From: Vesta saturnalis | Taxonomy: Eukaryota > Arthropoda > Insecta > Coleoptera > Lampyridae | Length of the DNA stretch: 64,000 bases | Reading direction: 5' to 3' | NCBI GenBank assembly: GCA_036346205.1 | Contig: JARFJB010001987.1 | Span: forward strand, 3,761,501-3,825,500 | In this document: in pieces, positions 57,001 through 64,000 of the stretch | Position numbering within the stretch: the stretch's first letter is position 1 | Layout: every line of letters begins with the position of its first letter | Made by a program: the position numbers and the translations under genes | Notes under the pieces: model-generated | The model's database searches: none | What the model was told of the DNA's origin: nothing | Seen by the model: only the letters and a program-made list of their open reading frames with translations

Positions 57001-57189
57001 ATAAAAATGGAAATTAAATTTAAAAAATCGATTTCTTCCTACCTTTTATATTTATTATTTATTATTATTATCATTACAACAGAGGTAACGATTTAACTAA
57101 AAGTAAACACGAAACGTACATAACAAAATAATACTATCTAATATTAGTTTAATAATTAATGAAAAATCCTTCATTTTCAATAGAAGCCT
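54011..57189. other. Long non-coding stretch with two GC-richer islands
   Basis: Mostly A+T-rich. The segments 54690-54950 and 55190-55300 are clearly more GC-rich. In the first, both strands stay open (plus 54644-54922, minus 54676-54933), but neither product is recognised. The frame at 56210-56461 also lacks motifs. A host exon or unknown repeat could lie here, but I cannot show one. Confidence 0.4.
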
Positions 57190-57880
57190 GCATCCCTGCC
57201 CGTTAAAATTTGGCATAGGTTTCCCAAATCCTACGAACATGTAACATTAAAGCATCAACAGTCCTTTCGCGAATGCCATTGTAGTTATGATCGTTCCAAT
57301 TCCTTACCATATCGGCTCAAAGGTTCTCGAATCTGAAGATTTACAGGGCCAACACAGCAATTCTATTTTGCCAGCATTATCTCCGAACCAATCCATAATC
57401 CGTCGTGCAGTATGGAAACTGCAATTATCTTGGATAAAAGTGATGGGTCTATCACTTTCTTCTTTTGGGTATAAAATATTAATTGAAGGTAAAAGCACAT
57501 CTTCCAATACTTCTGTATACCGAATAAAGTCAAACGCTGGCGGAGATACTTGCACTACTTCTCCAGGTCCAGCGCTGCTCATTCATCCCTATACACCTGT
57601 GGACACACGCCCACTTGTTTTTAACGGCATAACGTACCTTTGATTATACCGTTGGTTATAGAGGCTCCATAAAGTGACTGGAGCATCTTGCGATGATGAG
57701 AACGTCTTGTCATCAAAGAACATCACAGTCGACCAATCTCTGTCCAAATTATTATGACAGCAATCCAAACGCACTACAGCGTGCTCTGGAGAAAATATAA
57801 TCTTTCTAGCCTGCTTTTTTGAATCCCATTTTCATGTAAACGTCTCGATTGTGTCTTTTCACTGCAATGGATTTGTAATT
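57190..57880 (-). pseudogene. Tc1-like transposase fragment
   Basis: Minus-strand pieces read in order: DWSTVMFFDDKTFSSSQDA (first Asp region), VMPLKTSGRVSTGV, then after a stop GWMSSAGPGEVVQVSP and ITFIQDNCSFHTARRIMDWF (second Asp), IELLCWPCKSSDSR(T) near the third acidic site, and TVDALMLHVRRIWETYA-like text toward 57200. The N-terminal DNA-binding part is reduced to traces near 57790-58050. No terminal repeats were found. Confidence 0.8.
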
Positions 57881-59048
57881 GCTCCTTAACTTGAACGCCG
57901 TTAGTGAAAGGTGCATCATTTATTAAGTTTAATATTTATTGATCCTGTTGTATAGTGATCACACTTGCCCTTCCAGGACGGTGACTAAACAGTGATCTTT
58001 CGCCCCCTTCTTCATATTGATCTTACTTGTCTTAAAAAAAATTACAAATAAAACCAGCTTTACACAAATCCATTTAAAAAACGTGCAAAAAATGCAAGCA
58101 AAAGTAATATGATCAAACTATGCAGTATACATACGTAACAAAATTACTTACCGACAGGTTACGTCGTCGGGACGCTTCGCTTATTATTTATTCAATAATC
58201 CAAGAATAATACCCCTTTGCTGTATTGAAATATCCGTTTCCCTTATTTTATTATTAAAATACATCTTCACAATATAGTCAGGACAAAGTCAGGACGGGTT
58301 ATAAATTAATGCTTAATAATCATATGTTCTTCTATTTATACCCTATTTTCACAAAGTAATTTTAAATTCTATTGTTACTTGTAGTAATTACATGTGATTA
58401 CTTGAATGGTGTTGCAATTTAATTGATTTCCGGCTTAACCTTTGTGCAACAATAGTAGTTATTCTAAAAATAAAATATGCTGAATATACCAGAATAATAG
58501 GAAAATACATTCTTACATTTTCTACATTGATTGATTTCGGTTACATCCCGGATAATTTGATAAGATAAATATTTGAATTGAATTAAAAACGTTATAATGG
58601 CTAAAATAAAAACTAGTTATTAGGCATAAAATTTCCCCTAGGTAGGGTGGCATTCTCTAATTTACACACATACCCAATGCTTTTCTAAGAAACCGAAAAC
58701 GCTAAAATGCCAATTTAGGTTTTTTTAGGAAATCTCAAAATGAAATGCAATGCCCACTTATGGGAAAATGAATGCTAACACTTTTGTAGAAAAACTAATT
58801 TTTTTGTATTGTAATTTAACGAATCCTTTTCAATTTATTGGCTCTATATTGCGCCCTGGGGTGGGAGGTTGGACCTGCTTTGTGCAAGAAAACAATAGAA
58901 ACAATAGAAAATCTGCCTGACCAGTTGACATTTAAAGGGATGTACAAAATTTATGTGTGTTTTTAAAACTAATTCTTGGATGGGCTTAGTTGACGCTGGG
59001 TGTACTAATTACTTAATCTTTCGTTAGCGAAGAGAACGAAAAAACTAA
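57881..59048. other. AT-rich spacer, no gene recognised
   Basis: The first ~200 bases may still belong to the Tc1-like relic. The remainder shows no supported frame or repeat. Confidence 0.4.
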
Positions 59049-59339
59049 TCTTCACAAATAAGTACCATTTACCCAATTTCCTGTAATTCTTGTAATAAGG
59101 TTTATATCGGTACATCACTACAACCTCTAAAAAATAGATTAACGGAGCACAAATCTGATGTACGTATTAAACCAAATAGTACTGTTTTGGACAAACACTG
59201 TAACGAAACAGGTCACACATTTCAATACGACAAAACCAATGTTTTAGGCATTGAACCAAATTTAAAAAAGGGTTTAATCTTGGAGATATTACATATAAAA
59301 ATTCATAATAAATCCGTGTGTAATAGTAAAAAAATTTGA
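59049..59339 (+). pseudogene. GIY-YIG endonuclease end of a Penelope-like retroelement
   Basis: A 96-codon open stretch without an ATG begins after a stop at 59046-59048. It reads IYPISCNSCNKVYIGTSLQP, then LKNRLTEHKSDVRIK, DKHCNETGHTFQYD, and EILHIKIHNKSVCN before TGA. CxxC followed by KVYIGxT, an RLxEHK block and the His-Cys HCxxTGH motif are typical of the Penelope-family GIY-YIG domain, which nicks target DNA. The reverse transcriptase that should precede it is absent, so this is a 3' fragment. Confidence 0.75.
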
Positions 59340-60140
59340 AAAATTTGCCTTTGAACTACGATTATATTTCAGAAAATGTGTAATTTATAATAATTTATAA
59401 TCTGTGCCTTGGAATAGAAAGGGCGGGTGTCAGCCTTTGTTTCTGATTTGCCACACAGCAGGCTTTTTTTGGTTGCTGCTACGGCTTAATCATCTGTCTA
59501 GGGCGTCAATATTTTTTAAGGAACTTTAGTGGGAACCATGTGAGGTATGTTTGGGTTTATTTGGGAGGATTAGAAATAAAATACATTAAAAAAATGTGAC
59601 AACCGCCTTTTACAAATTGACCTTAAGAAATAAAATTTACAAAATCATGTGACAACTGCCTTTTTAAAATAAACTGTATTACACAGCTACATTTAAATTT
59701 TTTTAGTTATTAAAACACTACTATGCTGTTTCGTCCTTGTAATCTTGGTTTGTAGAGTATGGTAAATTAATATAATAATTTTTATTATCGTCATCAACCC
59801 ATTGCAGATGTACCATAAGGTTGTCATATTTTTAAGGGAATTAAGCTGTTTACCCTTATGCCTGGGGATTGTGATGATTCATCACAAAAAGTTAAATTCT
59901 GTCGTTTGTTTCTTTTATAATTCATTTCATTAAGATCTTCGTTAAATGCTGTTTTATACAGTAAAATTCCGGGTTTGTCTGCCCTTGCTTGCTAATGCAC
60001 GATGTTGGAACTCAAAAACTGCTCTCCAGCTATGTTTACTTTACGAACGATGAAATTTCCATTTGCAGAATATAAGTTGGCCCAATTAAGAAATTGATTT
60101 GAGTCATCTCAAAATTGTTTATTATTTACTTGACAAGTTC
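59340..60140. other. 3' flank of the Penelope-like fragment and spacer
   Basis: Includes ccttggaatagaaagggcgg near 59406, which returns inverted at about 63082-63104 beside the satellite. No other structure is recognised. Confidence 0.4.
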
Positions 60141-61400
60141 TTATTGGTTTCCACCTCTTTCGGATATTGTTTCATTCCATATCACGCAATAATTCTGTGC
60201 AGCTGTGTGGACATGTATGGTAAAGTTAAAGGTCCACAACGGTCGAAAATAAAGAGATTTTGCATTTGTTAATAATGGAGTGGGTAAAGATTTTTGTAAA
60301 TCAATCATCACAACACGCTCATTTGAATTGTCTTTCTTTGTCCTTTCTTTGATTAGCGTTTTCAGAGCACACCTATTTTCTGCATCATCCAAGTGCACTT
60401 TTTTCATTTTCTGTCACTGCTCTTTGGTTATCGTCGTTATTCTCACTTTTTAAGCTACACGCCAGTCTGTCACACAGATCACATGTATCCAGACTTGGCA
60501 GTTTAAACCCAAGATTGAAGTTATTACAGAATATGAATCTATACATACTTGAAGTAAGAACGTTTTCTTGTTCTACTTGTTTTTCATTGTACCACTCTAT
60601 GTATAGTTTGTACATTGTCGCAATATTTAACGCTGGGTTCAAATACTGCCTCTTAGAGTGACGGTGGGTATAATGGCTCTCTACCGTTGGACATAAATTT
60701 GTATGTTCAATAACAATCCTTCTTTTCTCTTCATCTAGTTTTCTTCCTGTACCAAACTCATCGTGAATCCTGCTTCTTTGCCATTGCTCCACGGATGATC
60801 TTCTTGAATACAGAAAACGTGTTTAAAAGCATTAATGTACAAACTTCCACATTTTTTCCATTAAAATTTAAAAAAAATTTATAACTTAAATTTCTCCTTC
60901 CTAGTTGACTACCATCCCTAGATCTTTGTCGCTCTATAGGATGTAACTGAATACTTTGGGCAAGAAACCGACGCCTTTGCTCCCAATTGTAGATCTTTTT
61001 CCAAAATGTTTGAAATGTTTTGGATTGCTTATTTTCATTGATTTTATTACAACACTTTTTTCTGAAATGACAAGCTTCACCTACTACTTTAGCAGGTTTC
61101 ACTTGCGTTTTATAACCAACATATTCCTCTCCTTTTAGTCTCTTCTTCTTTGCAACGTTTATTTTCCATAATTTGGGATTTGATTTCCGTGTCCTCGTCC
61201 TGCTGTTCTGTCTGAATTTCTAAGGTTGGGTCATAATCGGGGTCGTTACTTGGTTCTGTACTATTACCTTCATCCTCAGTTTCATCGTTAGGCTGCTGCA
61301 CAGTCCAAATTTCAAGGGTTGTTCCATAATCGGAGCGATCAGCTGGTTCTATGCTACTGCTTACATCTATCAAAAAATAAATATTATTCGTTTTCAACAA
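60141..61400 (-). pseudogene. Broken transposon-like gene of unresolved family
   Basis: Four minus-strand pieces in three frames follow each other: 61400-61110 (acidic, with the repeat-like YGTTLEIWTVQQ and YDPTLEIQTEQQ), 61102-60758 (basic, FQTFWKKIYNWEQRRRFLAQ and RRNLSYKFFLNFNGK), 60792-60385 (ESHYTHRHSKRQYLNPALNI, MYRFIFCNNFNLGFKLPSLD and CDLCDRLACS) and 60407-60141 (MIDLQKSLPTPLLTNAKSLY, YCVIWNETISERGGN). The arrangement resembles, from memory, a repeated insect protein with a zinc-binding CDxC region followed by an RNase H-like catalytic part. That last part is missing here. I cannot name the family with confidence. Confidence 0.55.
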
Positions 61401-61894
61401 TAAAACAATTTTTACATCAGAATATATGAACCTCTAACTCCTACTTGTGTTTCTATTTGTTGTGCAAAGAAATACTTATAAAAAAATTAAGAACTTTTTA
61501 TCCAAAAACCAGAAACATAATATCTTGGCATTCTTTCAGTTATCTCTCTTCAGTATCATCTCGACCCCCTCCTTTCCTTTACACAATACAGGTTTGTAAA
61601 AATTACTAGTAGCTTACGTCTACATTTATATAATAACGAAAAAATATGTATTACACTCCTAAAAACCTACCCACTGGAGTACCATCTGGCAGTTCTAATA
61701 TAACATTGGGAACAACTTTATATCCAGACGACAAATGGATGTTTTCATTGTTATTCGCTGCATCAACAAAAATAAGGGACATAATTATGATTAAAGTACA
61801 TATTAAGTCAGTAATTCTGCATTTACATTAAGTATATTGTTACTTCCATTTATTAAACAAATAATATTATTTGTGCTACTGTTAAGGACGCGGC
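61401..61894. other. Spacer, no gene recognised
   Basis: The plus-strand frame at 61646-61831 has no motif. The stretch may contain an upstream exon of the minus-strand gene at 60141-61400, but no clear one is visible. Confidence 0.4.
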
Positions 61895-62950
61895 GGTGTT
61901 GCTTAGCCTATCAAGGGATTAAGCAATAAACATTAATTTACATACATATTTGGGTTGAGCTTCCCTTATCTGTGCACTCCCTAGCCATCAACAGTATCTT
62001 CATTCCTCTATTCATGATTGCAATAGATTGATGTTTTTAAATTTATTGCACTAAACCACAGAATACACTAAAAACATTCATCCAATTGCAATAATTAATT
62101 ATTATATTTATAGGTTATGTTTGGCCGTGAATTTGTCACTTGGTACGGACAACCGCCTTCTACGGTTTATCGGGGCTACAATCTAAAAGCCTGATGTCCA
62201 TATGTCCTTTATGGTACTATTCGAAAAAGCTAGAAGTCCCACATCGGTGTTGCATAGCCTATCAAGGGATTAAGCAATAAACATTAATTTACTTACATAT
62301 TTGTGTCGAGCTTCCCTTATCCGTGCACTCCCTTGCCATCAACAGTATCTTCATTTCTCTATCCATGATTGCAATAGATTGATGTTTTTAAATTTATTGC
62401 ACTAAACCACAGAACACACTAAAAAGATTCATCCAATTGCAATAATTAATTATTATATTTATAGGTTATGTTTGGCCGCGAATTTGTCACTTGGTACGGA
62501 CAACCGCCTTCTACGGTTTATCGGGGCTACAATCTAAAATCCTGATGTCCATATGTCTTCTATGGTACTATTCGAAAAAGCTAGAAGTCCCACATCGGTG
62601 TTACATGGCCTATCAAGGGATTAAGCAATAAACATTAATTTACTTACATATTTGTGTCGAGCTTCCCTTATCTGTGCACTCCCTTGCCATCAACAGTATC
62701 TTCATTCCTCTATTCATGGTTGCAATAGAGTGATGTTTTTAAATTTATTGCACTAAACCACAGAACACACTAAAATGATTCATCCAACTGCAATAATTAA
62801 TTGTTATTTTTATAAGTTGTGTTTGGCCGCGAATTTGCCACTTGGTACGGACAACCGCCTTATACGGTTTATCGGGGCTACAAACTAAAAGCATGATGTC
62901 CATATGTCTTTTATGGTACTATACGAAAAAGCCAGAAGTCCCACATCGGT
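61895..62950. repeat. Satellite: three tandem 351-bp units
   Basis: tcaagggattaagcaataaa occurs at 61911, 62262 and 62613, exactly 351 bases apart. Units are highly similar (shared cacttggtacggacaaccgc, ctacggtttatcggggctac and gaagtcccacatcgg). The array begins mid-unit and the third unit ends at ccacatcggt before unrelated sequence. Confidence 0.95.

Positions 62951-64000
<1,050 letters not shown>

Noticed and set aside
61895..62950. CRISPR-like array
   Set aside because: Units are 351-bp tandem copies with no short repeat-spacer pattern, in a eukaryotic genome.

Overview
This is a 64 kb stretch of AT-rich, repeat-packed animal DNA, most likely from an insect. The reasons are short spliceosomal introns, a tRNA-derived SINE, Polinton/Maverick, piggyBac, several mariner/Tc1, Jockey-like and RTE-like LINE, Penelope-like and Ty3/gypsy sequences, and long (TA)n tracts. 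I find no host protein-coding gene I can defend. Nearly every recognisable reading frame belongs to a mobile element, and nearly all are broken. Family names rest on motifs I can read in the translated frames, not on a database search.

Layout. 1-5123 is the right end of a Polinton whose left part lies outside the window: a protein-primed DNA polymerase gene with an OTU-like N-terminal region, a small convergent gene on the minus strand, and a decayed terminal inverted repeat. 5124-6480 holds an unclassified direct repeat pair and a TA tract. 6794-9555 is a decayed Jockey/CR1-like LINE. 10044-10249 is a SINE with an 11-bp target duplication. 13405-16146 is a complete internally deleted Polinton relative (2742 bp, ~500-565 bp TIRs, AG...CT ends, 6-bp target duplication GACCAA). 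16975-17640 is a three-unit tandem array carrying one intact and one broken tRNA. 18309-19100 is a very long CA-rich microsatellite that abuts a decayed piggyBac element (19126-21303).

21.5-26 kb is a mosaic of Jockey-like LINE pieces and an RTE-like 3' end. 25925-34560 is a degenerate tandem repeat split by two large insertions; one is a LINE of 4975 bp (29517-34491) with an 11-bp target duplication inside the repeat and repeated segments in its 5' region. From 37.2 to 54 kb the elements are separated by (TA)n tracts: a mariner (37280-38558), a ~2.9 kb mariner-like element with arms of more than 900 bp forming a palindrome (38631-41569), another mariner (42616-44124), a TA-flanked MITE (44351-44679), a 277-bp hairpin (45288-45564) and a young Ty3/gypsy element (47079-53772) with near-identical LTRs, a lysine-tRNA-like primer site and a canonical -1 frameshift heptamer at the gag/pol junction.

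The last 10 kb holds a Tc1-like relic, a Penelope-type GIY-YIG endonuclease fragment with no start codon (59049-59339), a broken minus-strand transposon-like gene of unresolved family (60141-61400), and a satellite with three 351-bp units (61895-62950). The two Polinton copies share terminal sequence, so the small one could have been mobilised by proteins of a larger relative; all the other parts are independent insertions rather than a cooperating gene set.
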